From Pseudomonas sp. SJZ079 (lineage in GTDB: Bacteria > Pseudomonadota > Gammaproteobacteria > Pseudomonadales > Pseudomonadaceae), in assembly GCF_007993865.1 (NCBI RefSeq), contig NZ_VIUH01000017.1, positions 48,900 to 112,899 of the forward strand: a DNA stretch of 64,000 nt, written 5' to 3'. The notes below the pieces were generated by a model. That model did not search any database and was not told the origin of the DNA. It saw nothing but the letters and a program-made list of their open reading frames with translations. Positions 41,526 through 52,505 of this stretch are shown piece by piece; the stretch's first letter is position 1; the number at the start of each line of letters is the position of its first letter. A program made the position numbers and the translations under genes.

Positions 41526-41997
41526 TCCGCACTCGATGCGCGAGTCTGCCGACGCCTTGCTTACGGGCTTACTGGCGCGCGGAACCTTTATCGCTACACG
41601 CGGGCAGCAGCTATCTGATCCAGTTCGATAGCGCTGCACCTGTTTAGCGCGCGGCTGGTGCGCAACCCGCGCAGGCACTGCGCCGTAGACTCTTGGAGCC
41701 TGTCGGACTTGACCGTCCGCAGTAGGACGGCGTTACGCCCGACAGGCCCTCAGGGCTTGATCGGGACAGACCACGCAGCTACCACTCAGGTGGTGGTCAG
41801 TGCTCGAATAAAACGGCTGTATGAATTTTCTCGCGCAGGCGCCTTGAAGGTGCTGGCTCACGGGCATAATCTGGCTCGCATGCACCGCCAGGAGTTTTTG
41901 CTCAGCGGTTGCCTTCCCAAGACCATGTACCGATTGATATATCAACGTCTCGGCGTGGGCGTATAACAGCAATATCCATAAGGGAAGTGAGGCCATC
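41526..41997. other. Intergenic region dsbB-algQ (472 bp), holds one nested palindrome
   Basis: No credible gene was seen. GCCTGTCGG (41698-41706) pairs with CCGACAGGC (41739-41747), and CCGTCC (41713-41718) pairs with GGACGG (41725-41730) inside it. A related degenerate sequence (CAGTCGGACTTTTCCG and onwards) occurs near 31548-31600 downstream of the TIGR02647 gene. The right part should contain the algQ promoter. Confidence 0.6.
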
Positions 41998-42471
41998 ATG
42001 CTCGAGAGTTGTCAGAACGCCCAGGAACGTTGGGGTGGTGTTCACCTGCTGATTGACCGCTGGTTGCAGGAGCGCCACGAATTGATCGCAGCCTATGCGG
42101 CGGTTGGTGAATCGCCGAAGGCGCCAAGCGCTAATGCGCAAACCTTACAAAAATTCTGTGAGATTTTAGTCGACTACGTGTCCGCCGGACATTTTGAGGT
42201 CTACGAGCAGTTGACCAACGAGGCCAAGGCCTTTGGTGATGAGCGAGGTCTGGAACTGGCCAAGCAAATCTACCCACGCATCGAAGCCATTACCGAGGTG
42301 GCGCTGTCGTTCAATGATCGCTGCGACAATGGCGATTGCCGCGATAACGTGTCCTTGGGTGAAGAGTTGCAGCATCTGGGGCAGTTGCTCCATGAGCGCT
42401 TTGAGCTGGAAGACTGTCTGATTGAGGTGCTCCACAACGCTCATCAACAGCAGCCCGTGGCCGAACTCTAA
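41998..42471 (+). CDS. algQ: Anti-RNA polymerase sigma-70 factor AlgQ (Rsd family)
   Basis: A 157-residue all-helical protein of the Rsd/AlgQ family. It binds domain 4 of sigma-70 and frees core RNA polymerase for alternative sigma factors; in Pseudomonas it promotes alginate and siderophore expression. Landmarks are [45 protein letters not shown] and [16 protein letters not shown]. Confidence 0.94.
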   Translation: MLESCQNAQERWGGVHLLIDRWLQERHELIAAYAAVGESPKAPSANAQTLQKFCEILVDYVSAGHFEVYEQLTNEAKAFGDERGLELAKQIYPRIEAITEVALSFNDRCDNGDCRDNVSLGEELQHLGQLLHERFELEDCLIEVLHNAHQQQPVAEL

Positions 42472-43107
42472 ACGAAAGTTGTCTTTAGTGGTGTCGAACC
42501 GCTGCTGTTCGCACACCCAAGGCGCAGAGGCCGGAGTTAAATCGCCAGTGTCTGGCGATGCCATAGGTCTGGGCAGGCAATGCCTCCGCGGCCATTGCGC
42601 AAGCCCGATTACCCACTGCAGTCGCAGCCCTTGCGGCGTTTGATATCGCTAGAATGGTTAGCTGCGTCCGGCAGTGACCGCCACACACAGTCCTCTCGAC
42701 ACCTCGCATTAGCTCCTGCGCCACGGCCTGGGTGTATAGCGCATTGCGCTGTCACGCATTTCAAATAGCCGCCGTCTGGCTTGGCTTTCTTACCAGGCTG
42801 CCGGGCCAGGCTTGCCGTGGTAACCCTGCTATTCGTTCGGTCTTTTTATCTGGTCTTTTTAGCGGTCTGCTCGCCGCCAACTACTCCTGGGTTATGGCTG
42901 AGAGCCAGAGCCAGGAGCCGACCCCGGGGTTGTGCGCATGGCGCCGGTCAGCTCGAAACAAGCACTGGCGCGAGTGGGGGATGTGTCTTTCCCGGTCCAG
43001 GATGCTTAGGGCTAGGCCAGGCGTACCTTGGCGGCCAGTGCGAAAACTAGCGACCGGCGAGTCTGGGGGCTAGTATGGCTGCATCTCCAACCGCCAGGAG
43101 GCGTGCC
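42472..43107. other. Intergenic region algQ-algP (636 bp) with no recognisable gene
   Basis: Short open frames exist on both strands, but none has a ribosome site, a family motif or codon use like its neighbours. In P. aeruginosa a peptidyl-prolyl isomerase gene lies here (from memory); I could not find remains of one. Confidence 0.5.
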
Positions 43108-44187
43108 ATGTCGGCCAAGAAAAACGTGAACAAGAAAGCGGTTAACACGCCGCTGCATCTGCTGCAGCAGCTGTCCCATAGCCTGCTCGAACACCTGCAA
43201 CAGGCCTGTGATCAGGCGCAGAGCGAGGCCGAAAAACTCCTCGCCACATTAGAGAAGCAGCGCGGCAAAGCCCAGGCGAAATTGCACAAGGCGAGCGTCA
43301 AGCTGCAAGACGCAGCCAGTGCCGGAAAGGCCAAGGCGCAGGCCAAAGCCAGGGCAGCAGTGGACGAGTTGGAAGAACTACTCGATACCCTTAAAGCACG
43401 GCAAACCGAAACCCGTAGTTACATCGTGCAACTCAAACGCGATGCTCAGGAAAGTCTGAAACTCGCCCAGGGTGTGGGCAAGGTCAAGGAGGCGGCAGTC
43501 AAGGCGTTGAGCCGGCGCGATGCTAAGGCGCCAGCGGCGAAACCTGTGGCGAGCAATGTCGCGGCCAAGGCGGCTGCCAAACCTGCTGCCCGCCGGACTA
43601 CCAGGCCGGCTGCCACAGCTGCAGCCAAGGTTGCCGCCAGCCCGGCAGCGGTCACGGCGGCCAAGGCCGCAACAAAACCGGCTAGCAAGCCCGCAGCGAA
43701 AAAACCAGCAGCGGTAGCCGCCAAGCCGGCTAGCAACGCGCCTGCTAAAGTCGCGGCCAAGCCAGTCGCCAAGCCAGCCGCTAAACCTACCGCTAAAACG
43801 CCAGCCAAACCCGCGAGCCAGTCAGGGGCCAAACCGACCACCAAGCCCGTGGCCAAGAGGCCGGTAGCCGCCAAGCCCGCTGCAAAACCGGCGACAGGTA
43901 CCCCACCTGCGACGAAAGCCGCGAGCAGTCCCAAGGCCCAGCCAACGGCTAAGCCAACTGCCAAACCCGTGGCTAAACCCGCTACGAAACAGGCGGTTAA
44001 ATCAACTGCCAAACCGGCGACTAAAAAGCCAGTGGTCAAGCCTGCGGTGAAAAAACCGGTGGCCGCCAAACCGGCCACCCCTAAGGCTGTCGCCAGTGGC
44101 TCGGTGACTCCTGCGGCGGAGTCGGCGGTGAAGGCTCCGAGTGTGGCCCCTGCGGGCAATGGCAGCACGCCGCCAGCCGCGTCCTAA
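43108..44187 (+). CDS. algP: Histone H1-like protein AlgP
   Basis: A 359-residue, lysine- and alanine-rich nucleoid-type protein. The N-terminal ~140 residues form a helical/coiled-coil domain (NTPLHLLQQLSHSLLEHLQQ, LEKQRGKAQAKLHKA). The remaining ~220 residues are repeats of KPAAKP/KPTAKP/KPVAKP like the C-terminus of eukaryotic histone H1, and probably bind DNA. AlgP influences algD transcription in P. aeruginosa. Start ATG 43108 has CAGGAGG upstream. The 3' end overlaps the convergent TIGR02444 gene by 4 bp. Confidence 0.93.
   Translation: MSAKKNVNKKAVNTPLHLLQQLSHSLLEHLQQACDQAQSEAEKLLATLEKQRGKAQAKLHKASVKLQDAASAGKAKAQAKARAAVDELEELLDTLKARQTETRSYIVQLKRDAQESLKLAQGVGKVKEAAVKALSRRDAKAPAAKPVASNVAAKAAAKPAARRTTRPAATAAAKVAASPAAVTAAKAATKPASKPAAKKPAAVAAKPASNAPAKVAAKPVAKPAAKPTAKTPAKPASQSGAKPTTKPVAKRPVAAKPAAKPATGTPPATKAASSPKAQPTAKPTAKPVAKPATKQAVKSTAKPATKKPVVKPAVKKPVAAKPATPKAVASGSVTPAAESAVKAPSVAPAGNGSTPPAAS
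43540..44090 (+). repeat. Degenerate KPAAKP-coding repeats in algP
   Basis: Units of 12-18 bp of the form (G)CCAAACCNGC(G/C)GC(T/C)AA recur throughout. Unlike algP of P. aeruginosa, which I recall as more regular, the DNA units vary in synonymous positions and between A, T and V codons. Confidence 0.7.
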
Positions 44188-44648
44188 GGCATCAGGGTCG
44201 CGGCGCGCAAGTGTTCCAGCGCGCCGCGGTCTTCGCTGGTTTGCGTCGACGTCAGTGCCTCTAACCAGCTCGACTGAGACGGTCCACCCTCGCTCGGCCA
44301 GTCGGCGCTGAGTGAGGCCAGGCGCTCCAGTTGCACGCGCTCGGCGTCCAGTTCCAGTCGTTTAACCTGCTCGCGGAGTGTCGCCAAGGCCGGGTCGCTG
44401 CGGGCGGGCTCGCGCCAGGCCTGGCGGAGTTGCCTGAGTGCGCCGACCACCTCACGCTGCCAGGGCTGCGCTGCCGCGCTTAGCCGTTCGGCGTGCGATC
44501 GGCTATAGGCCACGTTACGTCGGTCGAGCCAGGCCGCGCAGATCAGCAGGCAGACGTCCGCGCCCTGGGCCTGCAGATGCAGGCAGGCGTTTTCGACGCC
44601 AGGGCGTTGGTAAAAGTCTTCGGCGAAACGCCACAGGTCAGAGGGCAT
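44184..44648 (-). CDS. TIGR02444 family protein
   Basis: A 154-residue conserved protein of unknown function: PSDLWRFAEDFYQRPGVENA, LHLQAQGADVCLLICAAWLD, a basic helical middle and a variable tail. It is predicted helical and soluble. Start ATG 44648 has GGA at a good distance; an ATG at 44660 would add four residues. It is divergent from the ABC-F gene. Confidence 0.85.
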   Translation of the reverse strand: MPSDLWRFAEDFYQRPGVENACLHLQAQGADVCLLICAAWLDRRNVAYSRSHAERLSAAAQPWQREVVGALRQLRQAWREPARSDPALATLREQVKRLELDAERVQLERLASLSADWPSEGGPSQSSWLEALTSTQTSEDRGALEHLRAATLMP

Positions 44649-44698
44649 GGTGCTTTCCAAGTACGCGGCGGGCGACTCTGATAGAATCCGCCGCCATT

Positions 44699-46612
<1,914 letters not shown>

Positions 46613-46706
46613 GCCTTGGCCCCCCTGGCACGGCCTGTGCGGCGGTGCCACGCTAGTCGCCGCTGCCCTGCGCAGATAGGCTTGCGCTCAATCCCCTTGT
46701 TGCTAG

Positions 46707-46734
46707 CATTGCGCCGCGCGCCACTGGCGCAATG
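46707..46734. promoter_or_regulatory. 9-bp inverted repeat upstream of the TerC gene
   Basis: CATTGCGCC (46707-46715) and GGCGCAATG (46726-46734) with a 10-nt loop, 40 bp before the start codon. It may be an operator or leader hairpin. Confidence 0.4.
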
Positions 46735-46774
46735 ACCAGCTCCAACCTTTCGCACTCACGAGATTTAACCCCCT

Positions 46775-47533
46775 ATGGAATGGCTCGCCAACCCGGAAAT
46801 CTGGGTCGCATTTTTCACCCTGACGGCCCTGGAAATTGTCCTCGGCATCGATAACATCATCTTTATCTCGATTCTGGTCAGCCGCCTGCCCAAGGCGCAG
46901 CAGCCGAAGGCACGCTTTTTTGGCCTGGCGCTGGCCATGGGCACGCGGATTCTCCTGCTGCTGTCGATCAGCTGGGTGATGCGCCTGACTGCTGACCTGT
47001 TCCAGGTGTTCGAACATGGTGTTTCCGGGCGCGACTTGATCCTGTTCTTCGGCGGCTTGTTTCTGTTGTTCAAGAGCACCATGGAGATTTTTCAAAGCCT
47101 GGAAGGGGCCGAGGAGGAGCACGCTGTCGGTAGCAAGAGCTATGGCTTCCTGGGAATCATCGTGCAGATCGCCATCATCGATATTGTGTTTTCCCTGGAC
47201 TCGGTGATCACCGCCGTCGGCCTGGTCGACAACGTGCCGGTGATGATCGCGGCGATCATCATCTCGGTGATCGTGATGATGCTGTCGGCCGGCACCATCA
47301 GTGACTTTATCGACAAGCATCCATCGCTGAAGATGCTCGCGCTGTCGTTCCTGATCATGGTCGGTACCCTGTTGGTGGCCGAATCCTTCGGGGTGCATGT
47401 GCCCAAGGGCTACGTCTACTTCGCCATGGCCTTCTCATTGGCGGTGGAGGCGATCAATATTCGCCTGCGCGGCGCCATGGCACGCAAACAAGCGCAGGCT
47501 CCGGTGCAGCTGCGAAAAGGCTCACCGGACTGA
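46775..47533 (+). CDS. TerC family integral membrane protein
   Basis: A 252-residue protein with seven hydrophobic segments. The family landmarks with membrane-embedded acidic residues are present: ALEIVLGIDNIIFISIL (about 19-35) and IDIVFSLDSVITAVGL (about 138-153). TerC-type proteins are linked to tellurite resistance and, more generally, to Mn2+/Ca2+ export or metalation of secreted proteins. The substrate is not readable here. No manganese (yybP-ykoY) riboswitch was found upstream. Confidence 0.92.
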   Translation: MEWLANPEIWVAFFTLTALEIVLGIDNIIFISILVSRLPKAQQPKARFFGLALAMGTRILLLLSISWVMRLTADLFQVFEHGVSGRDLILFFGGLFLLFKSTMEIFQSLEGAEEEHAVGSKSYGFLGIIVQIAIIDIVFSLDSVITAVGLVDNVPVMIAAIIISVIVMMLSAGTISDFIDKHPSLKMLALSFLIMVGTLLVAESFGVHVPKGYVYFAMAFSLAVEAINIRLRGAMARKQAQAPVQLRKGSPD

Positions 47534-47681
47534 TGGTCGAGCTGGGCGCGTCACGGCGCAAGGGGTAGGCTATTGGCCTGCCCCTTTTTCGTGGGGCTGC
47601 TTACCAATGCTGTGCAACTAGCCCACTCTCTGCTGCGGCCTGACGGGCCGTCGTTCATCACCCTGTCTGGAGGTATCTGCC

Positions 47682-48314
47682 ATGGCGTTGGAAACCTGGC
47701 TTGCGTTTTTCGTGGCCTGTTGGGTCATCAGCCTGTCGCCGGGTGCCGGGGCGATCGCCTCGATGTCCGCCGGTTTGCAATACGGTTTCTGGCGCGGTTA
47801 CTGGACCGCGCTGGGCCTGCAAGTGGGCCTGGCCTTGCAGATCGCCATCGTCGCCGCCGGTGTTGGGGCGATTCTCGCGACCTCGGCGCTGGCTTTCAGC
47901 CTGATCAAGTGGTTCGGTGTGCTGTACCTGGTCTATCTCGGCTACCGGCAGTGGCGGGCGTTGCCCAGCGACCTCGCCGCAGAATCGTCGGAACGCCCGC
48001 TGGGACGTCCCCTGACCCTGGTGCTGCGCGGCTTTCTGGTGAATATCAGCAACCCCAAGGCGATTATCTTCATGCTCGCGGTGTTGCCGCAGTTCGTTAA
48101 TCCACAGGCGCCGTTGCTGGCGCAGTACTGGATGATGGGCGTGACCATGATCTGCGTCGACCTGATCGTCATGGCCGGCTATACCGGGCTGGCCTCACGG
48201 GTCTTGCGCGTGCTGCGCAGCCCCCGTCAGCAGCGGGTGATGAACCGCAGCTTCGCCGTGCTATTCGTCGGTGCGGCGGCGCTCCTGGCCACGGTGCGCC
48301 GCGTTCCGGCGTGA
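47682..48314 (+). CDS. LysE/RhtB family amino acid exporter
   Basis: A 210-residue inner membrane protein with six hydrophobic segments. The RhtB signature SLSPGAGAIASMSAGLQYGF (about 17-36) and NISNPKAIIFMLAVLPQF (about 116-133) are clear. Family members export homoserine, threonine, lysine or other amino acids. GGAGG precedes the ATG region. Confidence 0.92.
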   Translation: MALETWLAFFVACWVISLSPGAGAIASMSAGLQYGFWRGYWTALGLQVGLALQIAIVAAGVGAILATSALAFSLIKWFGVLYLVYLGYRQWRALPSDLAAESSERPLGRPLTLVLRGFLVNISNPKAIIFMLAVLPQFVNPQAPLLAQYWMMGVTMICVDLIVMAGYTGLASRVLRVLRSPRQQRVMNRSFAVLFVGAAALLATVRRVPA

Positions 48315-48663
48315 TCCGCTGAGGGGCTTGGCCCAGTTCTACGCCGCGGCCATGGGCTGCTGCGCGCCAGTCCAGCCCCTGCGGCTGCGGTGTGGATGGC
48401 GACCAGGGTGAGTGACTGGACCGACGCGAAGGCGTTGCTCGGGAAGGCCGTCAGCAGGCCATTCGGGTTGCCGGCAACGGCCTCGTTTGCGCTTTACTCG
48501 CATCCCGTGCAAGACGTCGGCGATGCACCGCAGCACGTGCAGGCGCGCTGCGTCAGTGAGGGCTTGTGACAATGGGTCGCAGCGGGCGATCGATTGGCGA
48601 CTTGAGTTGAAGCGCGAGGAGGGCAACAATTAAATCTAAAATATTCTCATTTTGGATTAGCCC
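48315..48663. other. Intergenic region upstream of the iron permease (349 bp)
   Basis: 48315-48625 is GC-rich with no recognisable gene. 48630-48658 turns AT-rich and carries a possible Fur site. Confidence 0.5.
48635..48655 (+). promoter_or_regulatory. Possible Fur box before the FTR1 gene
   Basis: The AT-rich TCTAAAATATTCTCATTTTG resembles a Fur operator, with hexamers like the half-site ATTCTCATT. It lies just before the ribosome site of an iron permease. The match to the 19-bp consensus is partial. Confidence 0.4.
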
Positions 48664-50565
48664 ATGCTTAGGTGCCCGCGCTGGTTGGCTGTTGTGGTGG
48701 TGTCAGCCCTCTCCCTGATTAGCCTCGTGGCCTTCGCCGAAACCGGCGACAGTGCCGCTCGATCCCTGCACTTGCTCGGCTATATCGGCGCCGACTACCC
48801 GCTTAGCGTCTCGGCTGGCCGTGTCGTCGACTCGGCTGAGTACCGCCAGCAGTTGGAATTTCTCGCGGTGTTGCAGGGGTTGATCGTTGCCCTGCCGGCC
48901 CGCGCCGGGCGGGTTGAACTGGAGCAAGGCGTCGTCAGTCTGCGCGAAGTGGTCAGTCAGCGCCGGGATGGCCCGCAGGTGACCCGCCAGGCCCGCCAGC
49001 TGGCGACTCGTCTGGCTGAGGTGTATGGGGTGACGCGGGCCCCGGCCATTACCCCCGATGCGGCCCGCGGCGCCCCGCTGTTCGCCCAGCAGTGTGCGGT
49101 CTGCCATGGTGACAGCGGGGCGGGGGATGGACCGGCGGGGATCGGTCTGCTGCCGCCGCCAGCCGACCTGCGCGATAGCGCACGGCTGGATCGCATGAGT
49201 CTGTACGACCTGTTCAATACGCTCGGCCTGGGGATCGACGGCACCGACATGCCGGCTTTCGCTGATCAGCTGGACGAACGTCAGCGCTGGGACCTGGCCA
49301 GCTACATTGCCTCGTTCACCGCCGATCCGGCGCAGGCCGGCAATTCCCGCTTCAGTCTGGCGGAGCTGGCCGGCTCTACGCCCGAGGAAATCGCCGGACG
49401 TCGAGGCGCGCAGGATGCCGCCGCCTTCCGTGCCCAGCGCGCACGACCGCCGCAGGCGCAACGCGGTCCGCAGGAGTTGCTCGAGTTTAGCGCCACCACC
49501 CTCGAGCAGAGCTTGCAGGCCTATCGCGACGGCCGCTCCGAGCAGGCCTACGACCTTGCCGTGGCGGCTTACCTGGAAGGTTTCGAGCTGGTCGAGAGTG
49601 CCCTGGATAACCTCGACCCGCTGCAGCGCAAGTCCGCAGAACGCGCGTTGATGGCGTATCGGCAGGCGCTGCAGGATGCTGTCAGTCCGGCGCGGGCGGC
49701 GCAGGCATTGGCAATGGCCAAGGCGGCGCTGGACGAGTCGGCCAAGCTGCTGGCGGGCGGCCAGATGAATGCGTCGCTGAGCTTTCTTTCCAGCCTGTTG
49801 ATCCTCCTGCGTGAAGGACTGGAGGCCATCCTGGTGCTGGCGGCGATTCTCGCCTACCTGAACAACACCGGTCAGCAGCAGGCCGCGCGCAGCGTGCACC
49901 TGGGCTGGGCGTTGGCGCTGCTGGCTGGGCTCGGCAGCTGGGCCCTGGCGGCGTACGTGATCGACGTCAGTGGCGCGCAACGCGAACTGCTGGAGGGCGT
50001 CACCGCATTGTTTGCCAGTGTGGTGTTGCTCTGGGTTGGGGTGTGGATGCACGACCGCAGGCACGCAGCGGCCTGGCAGACCTACATCAACGCCAGCCTG
50101 GTGGGCGGCGGCGGACGCTTCGGTTTCGCCGTGCTGGCCTTCTTTTCGGTGTATCGCGAGCTGTTCGAGGTCATCCTGTTCTACGAAACCCTTTGGTTGC
50201 AGGCGGGGCCAGCGGGCCACGGCATGGTGCTGGCCGGCGCGGCGACGGCAGTGTTGCTGCTGGTCGGTCTGGCCTGGGTAGTGCTGCGCGGCTCGCGCAA
50301 GTTGCCCTTGGCGACCTTCTTCAGTGCCAACGCCATCCTGCTCTGCGTGTTGTCGGTGGTGTTCGCCGGCCACGGTGTGGCGGCGCTACAGGAAGCCGGG
50401 GTGCTGGGCACGCGACCCGTGTCGTTCGTCGATTTCGACTGGCTGGGTATCCATGCCGATGCCTATAGCCTCTCGGCGCAGGCCGTGGCGACGTTGGCGG
50501 TGATCGCGTTGTATGCTCGCAGCTGGCGTGGTGAGCGGCGCCGCGCCTCAGTAGAGCATGCGTAG
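48664..50565 (+). CDS. Cytochrome c - FTR1 family iron permease fusion
   Basis: A 633-residue protein. A Sec signal (about 1-26, ending AFA) precedes a periplasmic region with a c-type cytochrome domain (about 132-222; heme motif CAVCH at 144-148, axial Met in GTDMPAF). The FTR1-linked helical segment with AAYLEGFELVESAL (about 301-314) follows, then seven hydrophobic segments from ~373. The two iron-binding motifs are REGLE (383-387) and YRELFE (497-502). FTR1 permeases move iron after oxidation; the fused heme may accept the electron (inference). An AT-rich Fur-like site lies upstream. Confidence 0.92.
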   Translation: MLRCPRWLAVVVVSALSLISLVAFAETGDSAARSLHLLGYIGADYPLSVSAGRVVDSAEYRQQLEFLAVLQGLIVALPARAGRVELEQGVVSLREVVSQRRDGPQVTRQARQLATRLAEVYGVTRAPAITPDAARGAPLFAQQCAVCHGDSGAGDGPAGIGLLPPPADLRDSARLDRMSLYDLFNTLGLGIDGTDMPAFADQLDERQRWDLASYIASFTADPAQAGNSRFSLAELAGSTPEEIAGRRGAQDAAAFRAQRARPPQAQRGPQELLEFSATTLEQSLQAYRDGRSEQAYDLAVAAYLEGFELVESALDNLDPLQRKSAERALMAYRQALQDAVSPARAAQALAMAKAALDESAKLLAGGQMNASLSFLSSLLILLREGLEAILVLAAILAYLNNTGQQQAARSVHLGWALALLAGLGSWALAAYVIDVSGAQRELLEGVTALFASVVLLWVGVWMHDRRHAAAWQTYINASLVGGGGRFGFAVLAFFSVYRELFEVILFYETLWLQAGPAGHGMVLAGAATAVLLLVGLAWVVLRGSRKLPLATFFSANAILLCVLSVVFAGHGVAALQEAGVLGTRPVSFVDFDWLGIHADAYSLSAQAVATLAVIALYARSWRGERRRASVEHA

Positions 50566-50646
50566 GCGGGCGCTGGCGTCGTCGCTGAAAGCCGACATGA
50601 TGGACGAGTCGCCGGGCGCTGCCTGGCCCATGGAGAGTGGTTATCG

Positions 50647-51099
50647 ATGCGCGTATGGATAGATGCCGACGCCTGCCCTAAAGCCGCGCGGGATCAGTTG
50701 GTGAAGTTCGCCCTCAAACGCAGTTTCGAGGTGGTACTGGTGGCCGGTCAGGCGCAGCCCCGGCCAGCCTTCGCCTGCGTGCGCCTGATCGTGGTGCCGA
50801 GCGGCCCGGATGCGGCGGACGATTACCTGGTGGAGCACGCGGTGCCTGGTGAGCTGGTGATCTGCAGCGATGTGCCGCTGGCCGACCGGCTGGTGAAGAA
50901 AGGCGTGGCGGCCCTGGACCCGCGCGGCAAGGAATTCGATGAACGCAACATGGGCGAGCGTTTGGCGGTGCGCAATCTGTTTACCGACCTGCGTGAGCAG
51001 GGCCAGGTCGGAAGTGGTCAGGCACCCTATGGGGACAAGGACCGGCAAGCCTTCGCCAATGCCCTGGATCGTATCCTGACCCGGCTGATGCGCATTTAG
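50647..51099 (+). CDS. YaiI/YqxD family DUF188 protein
   Basis: A 150-residue protein with the DUF188 landmarks MRVWIDADACPKAARDQLVK, PDAADDYLVEHAVPGELVI, SDVPLADRLVKKGVAALDPRG and FTDLREQGQ. The Asp-rich N-terminus resembles PIN/NYN nucleases, but activity is not established. Its stop overlaps the convergent thioesterase gene by 4 bp. Confidence 0.92.
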   Translation: MRVWIDADACPKAARDQLVKFALKRSFEVVLVAGQAQPRPAFACVRLIVVPSGPDAADDYLVEHAVPGELVICSDVPLADRLVKKGVAALDPRGKEFDERNMGERLAVRNLFTDLREQGQVGSGQAPYGDKDRQAFANALDRILTRLMRI

Positions 51100-51566
51100 C
51101 CGCAGAGATAAGTACCGGTGCCCACTGCCACCAGGGTGCCGTCATCGCTGTGCAGCTCGCTGCGTACTACCGCGACCTTGTTGCCTGAACGCAGCAGCAC
51201 GGCGCTGGCGATGAAGTGCTTGCCGCGCCCGGGGCGCAGGTAGTCGACGCGCAGGTCGATGGTGCCGAGCTTGGACAGTCGCGTAATGCGCTCGGTACCG
51301 GACAGGTGCTGGTGACGCTCGAAGGCGCCGATCAGCGCCATGGCACCACCGGCCACATCCAATATCGAGGAAATTACCCCGCCATGCAGGATGCCGTGCA
51401 TGAAGTTGCCGATCAGTTCATCTTTCATCGGCAGGGACATCAGTACCCGTTCGGGCGACAGCTCGTCGAGCTGGATGCCCAGGAGCTGATTGAACGGGAT
51501 GCGCTGAAAGAAGCTACTCACCGCCTGTTGCAGCTCGGCGGTGAGTTCAAAGGGTTGCGTGGTCAT
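51096..51566 (-). CDS. Hotdog-fold thioesterase family protein
   Basis: A 156-residue PaaI-type hotdog protein: NFMHGILHGGVISSILDVAGGAMAL carries the HGG...D catalytic region (about 55-78), followed by IDLRVDYLRPGRGKHFIASA. Such enzymes hydrolyse acyl- or aryl-CoA thioesters. Substrate unknown. Confidence 0.88.
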   Translation of the reverse strand: MTTQPFELTAELQQAVSSFFQRIPFNQLLGIQLDELSPERVLMSLPMKDELIGNFMHGILHGGVISSILDVAGGAMALIGAFERHQHLSGTERITRLSKLGTIDLRVDYLRPGRGKHFIASAVLLRSGNKVAVVRSELHSDDGTLVAVGTGTYLCG

Positions 51567-51697
51567 GGGCGCGAATCTCCGTGGCTATAGCGCCACGCTG
51601 CCGCAGTGAGTCAGCCTTGACCAGAGGCGCGGCGGTTGTGCCGCGTGCATTGGCGGGTTCGGCGTAGTCCACTGTGCGGGCCGTGCCGATCAGCCGG

Positions 51698-52360
51698 TTA
51701 TTGCGCGTGGGCCAGTTCCAGTACCCGGTCGACCAGCTTGTTGATGCCGGACGCCGCCTCGCTGATCGACTGGGCGAGCATATAGGCCGGGGTGCTGATC
51801 AGTTTGTGCGATGCGTCTTCGACGATGTCCTCGACCTCGCACTCGTTGTGCACGGCGCCCATCTGGGTCAATGTCGCGGCCGTCTCATGGTCGTTGCCGA
51901 TGGTGCAGACCACGCCCTTGCCGAATATCTGCGTCGCCAAGACGGGCGAGATGCACATCAGGCCGACCGGTTTGTTGGCCTTGACGAACGCCTGGGCGGC
52001 GCTCAATACGTCGGCTTGCACCGTGCAGTTGGCGCCGCTCAGGGCGAAGTCGGAGAGATTTTTCGCCACGCCGAAACCGCCGGGCATGAGCAGGGCGTCG
52101 AAATCGGCAACATGCAGCTCGCGCACGTCCTTGATCTTGCCACGGGCGATGCGCGCCGATTCGACCAGCACATTGCGCGTTTCATCCATCTCGTCGCCAC
52201 TGTAGTGATCGACCACATGCAACTGGGGCACGTTCGGCGCGAAGCATTGCACCTTGGCGCCACGCTGATCCAGACGCAGCAGGGTAATCACGCTTTCGTG
52301 AATTTCCGAGCCGTCGTAAACGCCGCAGCCAGAAAGAATTACTGCCACTTTCTTGTTCAT
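51698..52360 (-). CDS. elbB: Isoprenoid biosynthesis glyoxalase ElbB
   Basis: A 220-residue DJ-1/PfpI-superfamily protein. The N-terminus KKVAVILSGCGVYDGSEIHE and the nucleophile-elbow region PVGLMCISPVLATQIFG (Cys) are typical of ElbB, which has weak glyoxalase activity. Start ATG 52360 has CAGGAG 7 nt upstream; an upstream open frame adds ten unconserved residues. Confidence 0.92.
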   Translation of the reverse strand: MNKKVAVILSGCGVYDGSEIHESVITLLRLDQRGAKVQCFAPNVPQLHVVDHYSGDEMDETRNVLVESARIARGKIKDVRELHVADFDALLMPGGFGVAKNLSDFALSGANCTVQADVLSAAQAFVKANKPVGLMCISPVLATQIFGKGVVCTIGNDHETAATLTQMGAVHNECEVEDIVEDASHKLISTPAYMLAQSISEAASGINKLVDRVLELAHAQ

Positions 52361-52505
52361 CGAATACTCCTGGTTACAGGGTTGGGCCAAGGTGGGTGCG
52401 CAGGCAGTAAGAGAATAGCCTGTTACTGCGCATTCTCATGGAGTTGAGGGGCAGTCGCCAATGTGTGGTCAGGGGCACGCAGATCGGAGGCGTGCCCCTG
52501 CTGTC

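Noticed and set aside
42472..43107. A peptidyl-prolyl isomerase gene or its remains between algQ and algP
   Set aside because: No frame shows FKBP motifs; the region was left as non-coding.
46613..46774. A manganese (yybP-ykoY) riboswitch before the TerC-family gene
   Set aside because: The conserved loop sequences of that riboswitch are absent; only a 9-bp inverted repeat is present.
48315..48630. A reverse-strand ORF of 96 codons before the iron permease
   Set aside because: Arg/Pro-rich composition, no ribosome site and no recognisable family.
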